Source of the DNA: Liquidambar formosana | Taxonomy: Eukaryota > Streptophyta > Magnoliopsida > Saxifragales > Altingiaceae | DNA length: 64,000 nucleotides | Direction of reading: 5' to 3' | NCBI GenBank assembly: GCA_039720395.1 | Contig: JBBPBK010000072.1 | Location: 124,001 to 188,000 of the forward strand | Shown: positions 12,043 through 23,740 of the stretch, piece by piece | Layout: each line of letters starts with the position of its first letter | How positions within the stretch are numbered: position 1 is the first letter of the stretch | Notes under the pieces: model-generated | The model's input: only the letters and a program-made list of their open reading frames with translations | The model's database searches: none | What the model was told of the DNA's origin: nothing | Program-made: the position numbers and the translations under genes

Positions 12043-13480
12043 AGGAGTTCATGACCCTGTCAAATTTTCATTTTATGGAAACTGTTAAAATTCAACTAAA
12101 TAGACCCGAATATGGTATATATGAATATCAAACTTGCATTCAGAATCAAAAACAGAAAAACAATAGACAATCTCCATCACCCTTTCAATTCAGAGATGGA
12201 CAGTAGTGGGTTTGTAGTTAAAAATCGTGAATTTCTCCAAGAAGGGCATGAGTCTACCAAATTCAACATGGGCTGGGTGAGCCACGCACTCGATCGCCTA
12301 TGCCTTCCGCCTCAAACAGATGAGTGAAATGTTGAAGCTAGTTCTCAACGCTCACGCCTTTTCTCCGGTAACATTCCAAAACGTGACAGAAAAATATAAA
12401 TTCATTATGTTACTGATGTTTGTTGAAGTTCAACGGTTTCATTCTTTCATCTACTTTCTTTTCTTGCCAACTAAAGGTGCTAATAGCATAATTGTTATTA
12501 ACAAAAAAGGTAAATCCCTCATACTTTGAAAAATTATATGACGTCATCCTGTTGAATGAATCCGATTATATAACACTACTCATGCATCCACCTATTATTA
12601 ATGTGACATTCCATTTTTTTTTACTGGCTAATGTGACATTCCCCTTTTTTAGGAGAAGAGATTTTTTTTGTGGGGGGGGGGGGGGGGGACCTCTAAATTA
12701 TCCTAATCTACTTTACTCTATGCCCGCCCTCCTCGTCATAATTTATTCAAATTACTAGATTGCTCTTGTACTAGAGCCCCATTACAACTTACAAGGCAAC
12801 TTTGGTGAAGCTTACATCAAGTCGTGCTATTTTGGCCCGTCTGCAGGCAAATAATTACAATTACATGCAAGGTGATTTATTGTGCATGCCTTATAGGAAG
12901 GGGAGAATTACATATTGATCTTGGCTAAGGGCAAATAATTATAGTTAGTAAATGAAAGATGTGTAGGATAAATTTATTGGATTTACGCATCGATTCATAT
13001 GGATTTCAAAATCTTTCTTGGAAAAATTACCTTTTGGTGATCACTTCCCAAGTCAATACCAAAAAAAGGGTTTTGACTGTCAAGTTGCTACAAATTGACT
13101 GCCAATTAATATCTTTTGTGTGGTCTTAATTTCAGAAGTGATCACCAAAAATTATCTTCCATCATTTTTCTTTTTCCTTAAATAAAAGTCATGATCGATC
13201 GACATCTTATTAGAAAAGGTTGTGTGAAATGTTTCAAAAAGATGCCTGATTTCTTTCCACAATTTCTCAACCAACATAATTGTTAGTTGCATAACATTGG
13301 CATCTTGATGACGAAAGTGGAGTGAGTCTTCCATGTTATTCTGACATGGTCATGTAGTGTCACAAGATAATGAGAATAAAGTAAACTGAGATTGTGGAAT
13401 AAAAAAATATTATGATATTCTATTTTGCTCTACTCTCATTGGCTAATGATACCACATTAATCATATCATAGTTACATACT
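12043..13480. other. Intergenic DNA, no gene seen
   Basis: A frame at 12112-12327 has no recognisable family. A T/G homopolymer region with about 18 G lies at about 12663-12690. The stretch 13300-13475 shares 'ggagtgagtcttccatgt' and further similarity with 42670-42830, upstream of the selenium-binding protein gene, so it is a dispersed repeat. Confidence 0.4.
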
Positions 13481-13530
13481 CCCTCCATCCCACAAAGATA
13501 GGTCATATTTGTAACTTAGGAAATGCTAAT

Positions 13531-13653
13531 TAACCCCATACTTTGCCCTACTATGTGGATTTAGTTTTGTTTCAATTTTAGGGTTTAACCATATCAGTGG
13601 TCTCACAACTTTATCCTCTTATTCTCTCATAGTAGGGCAAAGTATGGGGCTAA
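13531..13653. mobile_element. Short MITE nested in a Stowaway-like remnant
   Basis: The arms 13531-13555 (taaccccatactttgcccta..) and 13628-13653 are reverse complements with one or two changes. They sit just inside a segment starting 'ctccctccatcccacaaaga' (about 13482), the typical left end of a Stowaway MITE whose right end I could not place. Confidence 0.55.
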
Positions 13654-14108
13654 CTAGAATTTTTCTTGTAACTTTTTGTCCTGAAATGTTTGTTCATTTT
13701 AAAAGGTAAATCATAAATTTTTTGAACTTTCTATAATATTCTTTGTTATTTCAATAATTACTTTTAACTCAAAACCCAATAAAAAATAAGAGAAGGTAAT
13801 TCTAAAAAAATAGAGTTTAATAAATAACAAGTAAATGAAATGAGAATTTTTCTTAAATTGCTTGTTTAGTCAAACATGACTTAAGGAATGAAATAAGAAA
13901 GTATAAGTTTATCTCGTGGAGGTGACGTCAAGCAATCTTGTTGAGGTGACGTCAAGCATATATCGAGATATTTTACTGCCAGCTGCTATGTCCCATGTTT
14001 TATCCTCGGGTTCATACCTCGCATCCGCACATGATGGTTACATATATAGGTCAGGTTTATCACCCGCTCTTCACACATAAACATGCCATTTCTTGGTTTG
14101 TAGGAAAG

Positions 14109-14232
14109 ATGGTTCACAAGGCTTCTCTTACCCTTTATATCATCCTCTTGCTTTCATTTCAATTGATTCCATCCAGAACAAGAGCAGCACGGATATCACG
14201 AACCAGTACCTTAACTGAGCAGCAAGCATCAC
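14109..14232 (+). CDS. Orphan first exon encoding a signal peptide
   Basis: An ATG opens a 41-codon frame beginning MVHKASLTLYIILLLSFQ, a typical secretory signal with a basic start and a Leu/Ile core. It continues through IPSRTRAARISRTST and ends at a good donor (catcac|gtaaga). It thus looks like the first exon of a secreted plant protein. I do not recognise the family. The sequence just after the donor is Helitron DNA (14263-15911), and no second exon could be found in the 3 kb that follows. It may be a gene fragment beside or carried by the Helitron, or a gene whose later exons are lost. Confidence 0.4.
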
Positions 14233-14262
14233 GTAAGAAACAGTTTCCCTTTTTCCTTTTTA

Positions 14263-15911
14263 CTAGTTTGATGCACACGTGCGTTGCACGTGACAATATT
14301 TGCGTTGTAAAATATAATTTTTAAATTAAATTTAAATTTCTATACTCACTCCCAATACAACTCTAATTCATATAACTACCAAACTTTTTATAATCATATA
14401 ACAATTTTTTCTTCTAGATAGAATTCCTCAAATTTTAGTTTCCACACATTGCCTTTATCCTTCTCCCACTATAACTCAAATTTGTAAATTGTGATTTTTT
14501 TCACTTACATAACAATTTTTTTTTCTTTTCTTATTTGGGTAGAATAATATTGATTTTAATTTTGCTTATTTCTCAATCCAATAAGATCGAGATGCAATAT
14601 TGAAACTAACCTCTAGATGAACTTAAGCAAAAAAAAAAAAAAAAAGGGGTTTGAAAGATGGCTATATAACTATAAGAAGATTCATAAACTTGCATAATGT
14701 TACATGTGCCTATATATATTATAAGATATAACACAAAGACTTAAAGAACCTTTGTTAAGAAAATAAAATTTTCCAAGAATATGGAGAAAATAATAAATAA
14801 ATAAAAAACCAGCCACCAAATTAAAATTTGTGTGCACCTTTAATCATCCAATTTTAAACATGCCCATGATCACTCAATTAAGAGAACGATAAAAATCAAG
14901 ATGCACTTACAATTCATTGATCTGGAAGATAAAAAAACCACTACACAACTGGTATGCTATAACAGATTTTAAGAAACAAAATTACTGACTATAATTGATC
15001 CTATAACTGATATATATAAAAAAAATAGTGAAATTTATAGGGAACAATAACTTAAAACCATGACAATGACAATTTCTTACAAACATATTTTGTTCAACAA
15101 ATCACTAAAAAAATAACCTAAAATATTATATAAAATATAAAAATTGTAACGTACAAAAAATAAAGCAAATTAATCTCTTACGAAAGGAGTTTTAATTTCC
15201 AAGATTATATTACAGACAAATTGAGCATATCAAAACGAAAAATCTATAAAAGAAAAAAAATTGGTACCTTTTTATGACGGGTTTTTGAGTTTGTAAAGAG
15301 AGAAAAAGATAAAGATTAAATACTCAATTTATAAGAGAGAAGAGAAAAGAATTAATGTTAAGCTAATGCACCAATTAACGGTTACTCAATAAGCATTATA
15401 TAACTAAACACGCTGGTATTTAATTCTAAAATTCTAAATGCTAACTATCTATACCTAAGCCCAGCCAATACAAAGTCAAGAAATAGAAAAGAAAAACCCC
15501 TATATAATAAATAATAAATACTATAAAAGATAGCCACAAAAAATAAAGGTAGTTCTCAAAACTTGTTCATAATTTTGAATGCTGCCTACAAAGAAGAGGG
15601 GGAGGATGCCAAGAATCACCATCGTTGATTATTTGTGAGATCCATGGGATAATATGCGGATAATGTAAATTAAGACTAAATGTATAAAAAGAGAAAAGAG
15701 GAGAAGCATATGGGTAGAAGGGAGAAGGGAGACATATGGTTGATTGGTCGTATATTATTATTAGGTCTCTAAATATATGCTAATGTGTTTTCCAAAGAAT
15801 TTTTTATAAACATGTATAGCAAAGAATTAGGAATAATCTAGATATTTTAATTAATGAATAATGGTAATATTGTCCATTTTTTAAGATACATACTTTTATA
15901 GGTAGTATAGA
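14263..15911 (-). mobile_element. Non-autonomous Helitron
   Basis: Read on the minus strand it starts A|TCTATACTACCTATAAAAG at 15911. It ends with the hairpin CACGTGCAACGCACGTG followed by a short spacer and CTAG|T at 14263. TC at the 5' end, a GC-rich hairpin then CTRR at the 3' end, and insertion between A and T are the Helitron hallmarks. No Rep/helicase is encoded. A second 5'-type end of the same family lies at about 16213, so the locus may contain two nested copies. Confidence 0.75.
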
Positions 15912-15969
15912 TATACGAATTATAGTTTCCGTTTCCTTAGAATTCCTATATGGGTTTGGTTTTATTTAA

Positions 15970-16213
15970 TTATTATACGAATTATAGTTTTCTTAAAATT
16001 CTTATTAAGGTATGTGTTTTATATTGCTATATTTCCTATATATATGTAGAAGGGTAGTTGTATAGTTTCCTTAGAATTCTTATTAAGGTATGTGTTTTAT
16101 ATTGCTATATTTCCTATATATGCAGAAGGGTAGTTGTGTGTTTAAAAATTAAAATAAGGGTATATTAGTCAATCAAAAGTTTTTCTCACATTCATCTTTT
16201 TATAGGTAGTATA
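15970..16213 (-). repeat. Direct repeats and a second Helitron 5' end
   Basis: An ~85-bp unit ('ttccttagaattcttattaa..ggtatgtgttttatattgc..') occurs about twice in tandem. The segment ends at 16213 with (minus strand) TCTATACTACCTATAAAAAG, a Helitron 5' terminus that also matches the start of the Helitron at 28449. Confidence 0.6.
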
Positions 16214-16993
16214 GATATATCACTTTTTTTTGTCTTTTTTCATCATCATAGGGCATGTTTGGGAACTTTGAAAATTGGATCTAATCTGGTTTAGTTCATA
16301 ACTATTAATTGATTTTTAAATAAAACAACTCACAACTGGTTGGAAAAAAAAGAAAAAAAGAAAAAAAAAGTACTGTGTTTATGCGATGTTTTCAAAAGAA
16401 AGCTAAACTGCTTAGTAAGAAAAAGAAACTCCCCAAACACTGTGAAATTAAAACTGACCAAACTTATTTTCAACTATCTAAAATTTTAGATTCACTAAAC
16501 AATTCCTTAGCATGGTTAAATATACCTTGCTCAGTGTATATTCTTTATCTTTATCTTTATCTTCACCTTTATTGTCATAGCAGAGGAGAAGATGAGTAAT
16601 CAAGCGGAGACCGAAGTCAATAAAATAGGCGGTCATGTAAATCCGACCGGACATGGTATCGCGTGTTGGGCGGATCCCTGTCCGCCAGTTCGTCCCTAAA
16701 ACTGGTTTCCGTTGAATATTAAATATTATGGTGTGGTTCGCTAGCTCATGCTCCCATCTGTTTCATAAAAAATAAAGTGGGGAAAGCTAAAGAGCCTTTT
16801 ATTATAATTATTATTATAATCATTATCGAATTTTTTCTTTCTCCTTTTTTTTTTTTTTTTTTGGTTGTATTTTAGCAAAGAGTATGTCTAATTAATGTGT
16901 TGCCTATTATGTAGAATTGCTGTGTTGCCTGTTATCTTTATCTTATTATTAATAGGAAATCTCGGCTTAGAGCTTATGGTGCATTTCGTTATA
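16214..16993. other. Intergenic DNA, no gene seen
   Basis: AT-rich sequence with poly(A) and poly(T) runs. No supportable gene or element end. Confidence 0.4.
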
Positions 16994-17232
16994 CTCCTTC
17001 CGTTCTTATTTGACGTTTTTTTAGAAAACTCTTATTTATTGCTTTCACATCAATAATGTTTTGACATTTCAATTTTGCTTTCAAGTGTACAAAACATTAA
17101 AAAAGAGAGAAATCCCTTATAAGGGTATTTTAGGAAATGAAATAAAAAGAATCATTAACTTTTAGAATGTAACAATAATTTTGAAACATCCAAAAAAGAG
17201 AAAGTAGGCCAATAATTTAAGAACGGAAGGAG
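16994..17232. mobile_element. Stowaway MITE
   Basis: The ends CTCCTTCCGTTCTTATTTGA and (complement) CTCCTTCCGTTCTTAAATTA are inverted repeats flanked by TA on both sides (16992-16993, 17233-17234). Its size, ~239 bp, is typical of Stowaway MITEs. No ORF. Confidence 0.8.
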
Positions 17233-17379
17233 TATATCATATGTAAACTTCAAATTCTTTTTCTTAAAAGAGACGAAAAGTGAATATGTCCTAACGAAAC
17301 TCAGGCAGCACTCAAACGGAAAAATATATGACAATTAAAGATTTTATTACTACTATTATTTTTTATTTTTTATTTTTTT

Positions 17380-18745
17380 GGGTAAATTGCAGATAACCCC
17401 CCTTATGTATGGGGGTATGGCACATAACCCCCCTAAAGTTCAAAATGTTGCAATGTCCCTCCCTTAAGTTTATACATTTATCAATTGGGTCCACCGGTAA
17501 TGCCCGTTTGCTGAATTTGACAGAAAAATGTCACGTGCTTGTCACATGATGGTTTGAGGGGTATATGTTTCCATTTTTGCCCTTTTGCTCACAAAGCCCT
17601 AAAATTTTTTTACCTTCTCTGTTTGCCAATGTCATGGCCGTCCATGGATACAAGCCAATGTTTCTCATTATTCTCCAGCATCTCAACGACCAGAGAACTC
17701 ATTGTTCATTACAATTCAAGTTCGCCACCATCACCTGCAACATTTAAGTCGAAACCACTTGCAACTCCACCCAAAAACCAGCTCCACCCTTTCCTAGCTT
17801 TCCCTACAACACCTCACCCCCATTTTTTGACCAAATCTGAAATCCAATTCAACCATTCTCTGCAATACCCAACTTTGTCCCTCTCACCATTATTCTAGCA
17901 AATCACTGACTCAAATCTACCATGTAGTGAATTTGATTTGCAAGGAAAGGGGGAAAAAATACATTAAGGAAGAAGAAGAACACTAGCAAAAAATTCCAGC
18001 AGCAACCATAGGAGCGATCTTCCTCAGAGAGAAAAAAGAAGAATTAGAAAAAACTAAAATAAAATAAAGGGAAGATAACCATCCAGACCTGCAAGAAAAG
18101 AAGACCCAAAATTCAAAAAAATTCAAAAAAAAAATGAAGAAGAAAGAGAGAAGACAGCCATGGGCCATGGCCGGTGCCCATGGAAACCATGGCCATGGCT
18201 CTCTTAACTTGACACACAAAAAAAAAAAAAGAGGAAGGAAGAGGAGAGGATTCGTTGGAGGACCTGCCGGCGAGTGAGATTGAGAATTTGGGAGTTTAAA
18301 GAGAAACTGAGTGGGAGAAATAGAGAGAATAAGAAGTGAGAGATGAGTGGGAGAAGAGCTTCACGTACTAGACGAACAACAAAGGTTGCTGTTGATACCA
18401 GTGATGCTGCGTCAGGGAGCATCAGCAAACCAGCGGTAGCGTGGTTCGGCGAGGAACGCCGTGAAGGTGAAGAAGACGAGAAGGGGGGGCAGCCATGGTG
18501 GCTACTACTACTGCTGCTGCTGCTTCATCTTCTTCTACATTTTTTTTTTTTACTTGGATCTGAAACTCAGCATGTGCAAGGGAGGGTGAGGGGCAAAACT
18601 GACATTTTAGTAGTCAGTTAACACCGTGTATTTTATCAAACGGCAAATCTGTATTAGGGGGCACATTGCAACATTTTGAACTTTAGGGGGGTTATGTACC
18701 ATACCCATACATAAGGGGGGTTATCTGCAAGACTGCAATTTACCC
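17380..18745. mobile_element. Mutator-like element with ~90-bp terminal inverted repeats
   Basis: The left end GGGTAAATTGCAGATAACCC and the right end are inverted repeats over about 90 bp with small indels, including 'ctaaagttcaaaatgttgca' on both sides. GGGTAAATTGC ends are common among plant Mutator-type elements. Both flanks are T-rich, so the 9-bp duplication (tattttttt / ttttttttt) is suggestive only. The interior has no transposase. It includes CT-rich and Leu-repeat-coding DNA, and a small palindromic patch of CCATGG/GGCCATGG motifs at about 18160-18202. A related GCCATGGCC-type patch occurs at 24570-24605 outside this element. Confidence 0.7.
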
Positions 18746-18749
18746 TTTT

Positions 18750-19000
18750 TTTTTTTTTTTTTTTAGAGATTTTTATTTCATTGTTTTTTCTAATTTTTAA
18801 GAAAAAAAAATTTACATTATTTTTATGTTTCCTATTCCAAATTTATGTAGGACTTTTTCAATAGGCTAGTTTATGTTTAGAAATTTTTTTTTAGGGTGGG
18901 ATTTTATATATCAATTTTGTTAGTATTCCTTTTTCGGATATTCCTTGTTCTACAGAGTCTAGAGTTGGGTTTTTTTTGGGTGAATAGGTTTTGGGTTTGT

Positions 19001-19005
<5 letters not shown>
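18750..19005 (+). repeat. Dispersed repeat, copy 2, first part
   Basis: Resembles 5325-5745 ('gtttcctattccaaattt', 'gtttatgtttagaaattt', 'ttccttgttctaca'). The matching second part appears at 20805-20905, so a single older copy seems to have been split by about 1.8 kb of later insertions, including the MITE at 19261-19660. Confidence 0.55.

Positions 19006-19040
<35 letters not shown>
19004..19040. repeat. (TA)n microsatellite
   Basis: About 18 TA units between the dispersed repeat and the following AT-rich DNA. Further TA and GT/TA tracts lie at 19243-19261, 19663-19704 (GT) and 20701-20776. Confidence 0.9.
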
Positions 19041-19042
<2 letters not shown>

Positions 19043-19260
19043 GTTGTAGCACACAATTTTTGATGTCAAAAATAATTTCTTCAAAAATCAATATAAAAAT
19101 AATTTATTTGTAAACTATTGTTAACATAGAATCTTTTTATATTTTGGTCTTTGAATCACTAGCATCAATGTATGAAAAATCAATAAAAATAAAAATACAT
19201 AAAAATGTATCATAATCACTTATCAAAACCAAATGTAAAAAGTATATATATATATATATA

Positions 19261-19657
19261 TGGAGAGGGATCCGTTTACACTTAGTGTAAAACTTTTGAT
19301 TCTTATATCCGTCAATATATTTTTGTGAGAAAAATATTTCGCTAATCCAACCGTTTGATTAGGTTAACTATTTATGCACATCATGTATGCCATGCCAAAT
19401 TTCAAATAAATCGGATATTGGGAAGTATGTTATTCAAAAAGTATCCTAAATTATAATTTTATTTATAAAAAAAAAAGTCAGTTTATAGATGAAACGTTTC
19501 CCGATATTCGATTTATTTGAAATTTAGCATGCGCGCATGATGTGCATGAATAGAGAACCTAATCCAATTGTTGGTTTGACAAAATATTATTTACACAAAA
19601 AGATATTGAGAAGTGTAAGAGTAAAAGTTTTACACCGATGTAAACGGATCCCTCCCC

Positions 19658-19660
<3 letters not shown>
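19261..19660. mobile_element. Foldback MITE, family F
   Basis: Both ends carry GGGATCCGTTTACA-type sequence in opposite orientation, followed by 'gtgtaaaactttt' on each side. The inverted repeat extends inward for over 50 bp, and the centre again pairs ('gccaaatttcaaataaatcg' with its complement near 19505). It is related to 8040-8515 by its 'aatccaaccgtt' and 'gcatgatgtgcat' motifs. About 400 bp, no ORF. Confidence 0.75.
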
Positions 19661-19706
<46 letters not shown>

Positions 19707-20700
19707 TGATGCCTAAGATACAAAGCTAATAGAACTTAACAAAACAAAACCTGAGCTTTGAAAAGAATCACCAGGTCGGATTCCCAGTCTTGAACCCTCT
19801 TCAATCTTACCTTCGTCTCCTTCCATGCCGTTGGCCTTCTTGTCGCACAAAGATCCTCTGCCCACTTTTGGTGCCCCATTCGGTGCCCCTTTCTTCATAT
19901 TTGCCCATACCACAAAGTGGTGTTTGAGATAGGTTTTGGGGTTCAGAATAAAACGTTTACTCATAAACGTGTAATTGGTTACCATAAATTTTAATTAACT
20001 TTTAATACAAGATACCAACTAATTAAAGTTTTCAAATACATTTGGCCCAAATAAATAAATAAATAAATAAGTTCCCAAATATGGAGCAACTTCCCGTTTT
20101 ACCTTGCATTATCCTTGGGCATTACCTTGTGAGTTGCTTGAGATCTTCCCACACTGCATATGCTAAATCAGCATAAATGACACTCAGGCAAGCTCTAGGA
20201 GGTCCTGGTTTCAAGTCTTTACACCTGCTCTCCCCATTCATTTATCCCTACATACCATTTATTGATTCACCTCAGTTTAACTCATTGTCGTGTATCGGTT
20301 CATCTCTCCATGTGCAAGCGGGGGCCGTATGTGAGGAGGAGTACTAGTTTAATATACATTGTTGACCCATTCCCTAACAGCTTAACCTTTTGGGGTCAAA
20401 TAGTGTTCTAACAATTAGAGCAACCATGGGAAAAAAAAGAACAACAAAAAAAAGAAAAGGTAATTCAAAGAAGAAGAATAAGAAAAAGTAGTGAAGACCT
20501 TATACATGGATCAAGATTAAATTTATTTATTTTTGTTTATTTAACCAAAGAAGAAGAGTTGCAAGACCTAGGATTTCTGAATATACCCTCAACGCACTCT
20601 TCTTCGTCCAACAATAAGGCTTCATAATTGTTTCCCAAAACTTGAAGAGCTCTTTTTTCTTGGAATAGAAGACTATACAAGAGATGATGGTCGGAAAAAT
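19661..20700. other. Intergenic DNA with a possible small retroelement remnant
   Basis: A GT microsatellite is at 19663-19704. The stretch ~20180-20420 contains 'aggaggtcctggtttcaagtc' (B-box-like) and 'ggggccgtatgtgagga', reminiscent of a common plant LTR/SINE-type repeat, but no ends were found. No gene is supported; the frame at 19713-19985 (minus) has no recognisable domain. Confidence 0.35.
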
Positions 20701-20703
20701 ATC

Positions 20704-20738
<35 letters not shown>

Positions 20739-20804
20739 ATGTATATATATATATGTATATATATATGTATATATGTAAAAAGGGAAGAGGAGTTTGGTGT
20801 GTGT

Positions 20805-20905
20805 ACACATTTTCTTTTCAAAATTGCCTTTAGAGGAAAAAGTACCCACCATTGTTTCACTACCCCAAAAACATGCACCCTCCCACAAGAGCATTGAACT
20901 TGAGC
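20805..20905 (+). repeat. Dispersed repeat, copy 2, second part
   Basis: Matches the end of the copy at 5780-5905, including 'cactaccccaaaaacatgca' with one change and 'ccctcccac'. It probably continues the piece at 18750-19005. Confidence 0.6.
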
Positions 20906-21142
20906 AAAATTAATTAGTTAAGTCTAGACCACCTCACTTAGATTAAACATACAAGCATATATAGAATAATTAAGGTCATCTAGATTAAAGATGTGAATAT
21001 GTAGGTTGTCGTCATATTAGAGACATTTTGAAAGTGGTGCATTTTAGTTTCAATTCATTTGAAAAATGGAGTGACTCATAGTGGTCCATATGATTAGATA
21101 TGATTAGAGATTGCGGGTAAGGAGGTTTGATTACAAGTTAGC

Positions 21143-22390
21143 TGTCACGATCAACCTAAAATTTAACGGGTTATGATCAAGTAAATTAAAATGGGATTTA
21201 AATTAATAAAATCATTTGATTAACAATAGATGATACGTATAAAATTTCATGATTTATAAAAATTTCGGCATGCTTGACTCATCCGTAGATAGGACATACC
21301 ATGACATAAATATGTAATCTATTTGAACATTTCATGAAAGTATTTCCTATCATCCATCCATAGTATCATCACATTGCATCATTATCTACGTAAAATAAAA
21401 CCTAATTAATTAAACTATTACAGTCATCCATAAATTAAATGTCCAAAAGCCGATAGGCAAAATGAAATATAATTCATGCATATCCAAATCAAACATTGTT
21501 CCAATATTAAAATAAAATAGCGCAAGTCTAAGCATGTCCACGAGTCTATAAATTATGGGGTCGTCTCTCCAGCCTTGGCAGTATTCTCTATAAAAATGGT
21601 TAAATAATATAAACCTAAGTAAAACTCGGTAGATGTAATTTTCACATAAATAAACTATAAAATGATGATATATAAAATCTAAAACTATCATGCTAAATAA
21701 AAATTATGTTCATGAGTGCCAGGTCAAGAATGCATTTGTGTGACTCTATGTTCAATTTAGGTATTTCATCAATTACCCAACTTCTCCCCAAGGGCAACGC
21801 GTGTGAATATGGGTTTACACTACTGCCTTGAGTAATAATGCTATTAGTTTTTTAGATTCATAAGCATGCATAGAATATATATTGAATCAATGATTCAAAT
21901 ATGCGCATACCTGTAGGTGCAACTACTTTGTGTGGTATTAAAACTCGAAATACCAATCTAGTATTTGTAGCAATGACCTTCTACCCTATACACATACTCA
22001 ATTGTCTTTCAATGGAGCAAGACTACACTTTATAGAGATTAAGTTGGGTGAGGATGGGAATCAATGTCTTATTTATGGATAACCTTTGACAAGTCTTACC
22101 CATCAAAGACTTTATTTAGATAACTAGTAGTTTTCTTCCAATAAGGAAAAGGAACCCTTGTCAAAACAAGGCCTCTACACATTTCTATCCATATCTTAAA
22201 GCATGTGATCACAAATGACTAAGGTGTACCATAACCCATACAACTTTATAATCACAACCTATGTCAGTATTCGAGTAATTTTACGTTTTCAATTTCTCAT
22301 CAATCTAGGTTTAGATAAATAATAAATAAATAAACAAATATTATTTTATATCCGTGGAAGCTCACATGAATTTTTATTAAAATTCTTACA
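21143..22390 (-). mobile_element. LTR remnant, probably Ty3/gypsy or similar
   Basis: Read on the minus strand it starts TGTAAGAATTTTAATAAAAA right after a purine tract (AGTGAGAGAA) and ends CGTTAAATTTTAGG...GATCGTGACA, so it has TG...CA termini. 'aaaatttcggcatgcttgac' (plus strand, near 21257) is familiar from plant LTRs. No partner LTR, coding region or matching target duplication was found in the window. The class assignment is inference. Confidence 0.4.
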
Positions 22391-23491
22391 TTCTCTCACT
22401 AGGCAACATTGATTTTATAAACATAAAAACATTTTTCCAGAGTGAATAACTTTATTGGCTACAAAAATTAAAATGCGAATAACACCTCAGTATCATGATT
22501 TAGTTAAACAAATATTATGATACTGCGACACAATCATTCTATGTTTACAATTCTTAATTAGAATACTTGCATTGTCTACATGAATTGCAACAAATTAAAT
22601 ATGGATTATGTAATATAGAAGATAGCATATTGAATGTAATTAATCTTTGTTCTATCAAATTCGGTCCAAATTTAAGCTTCTAGCATGAAGCTAATCTTAT
22701 GATTTCCGCAAAATATCCTTAAGCTTCATGGAAGCTCTTAAGATGAGATTTGAATGTCTTAACTCTTAAGATAACAAGCTTTTACTCATAGGTTATAAGG
22801 AACCTTTTTAATTCATTGTATGCCTTCAATAACAATACTCTTCCATAACCAAGCATATATGTGCATACAAAAATAATATTTGGTAGAAAACAATCAAATC
22901 ATAACCATGAAGACTTTATTCTTACAATGAAAATCTTTATCCCTGTAATACCTTTTGAAGACATCTCTTGAAATCACCCGGTTGGGTAACTGAGAGTAAG
23001 ATTGGAAAATAAAATTAAAGGTCAAGTTAATTAAATTATTAATTCAAATGAGTAGGAGATATTATACAAACATAACAGTAAGAAAAAAATTTAATAGAAG
23101 AGCATCAAGTAAGATTTTAATTAAATGTTTTTTTATATTTTATAAATGGTAATACGAGAGCATTATTTGATTAGAAATTTTTTATTTCTAAAACTTTAAT
23201 GAATAGCATTAATTATTTATTTTTATTTTTTATTTTAATGAGGCAATCAATCCTCATAAATTCCTAATTTTTAAATAGTTCTAATAAATAAATAGTTAAA
23301 AAAAGTAAAATATAAAAAAAACAAATAAACATCCACACCCGATGAAATGGCTTAATATAAAAGCTTTGAGCTCCAAGTAGGGCAAACATTACTTTTATAT
23401 ATATATATATTGAGTAGCGACATGCGACATAATCGATGTGTAGTGTCGATGAATGGTCCTAAGACTTTTCTCATTTTACCCTTGGCGAAAA

Positions 23492-23523
<32 letters not shown>

Positions 23524-23740
23524 ACATTGATCAACAATCATGTAATTGGTGATTTTCCTAACATATTTATTTTCCCACCAAATAATTAAAGATAATTTGG
23601 ATTTTGGAAAAAAAAACACTCTATAAAAAAACATTTTAAAAAATTATAAGGGTGTACCATATGTGTCAATACGTAGTGAAAGGAGGGAAAGCATAAAATA
23701 CAGCACACTCTCACTTTTATACAATAGTATAGATATTTAT
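22391..23740. other. AT-rich intergenic DNA, no gene seen
   Basis: It begins with a pyrimidine tract that would be the polypurine tract of the LTR remnant on its left. No protein-coding remnant was recognised. A (TA)n tract is at about 23397-23410 and a long poly(A) near 23490-23524. Confidence 0.4.

Noticed and set aside
12112..12327. 71-codon frame with NMGWVSHALDRLCLP
   Set aside because: Looks protein-like in part, but I cannot place it in any family and it is surrounded by AT-rich noncoding DNA.
20180..20420. tRNA-like phrase 'aggaggtcctggtttcaagtc'
   Set aside because: No cloverleaf can be drawn; probably part of a dispersed repeat rather than a tRNA gene.
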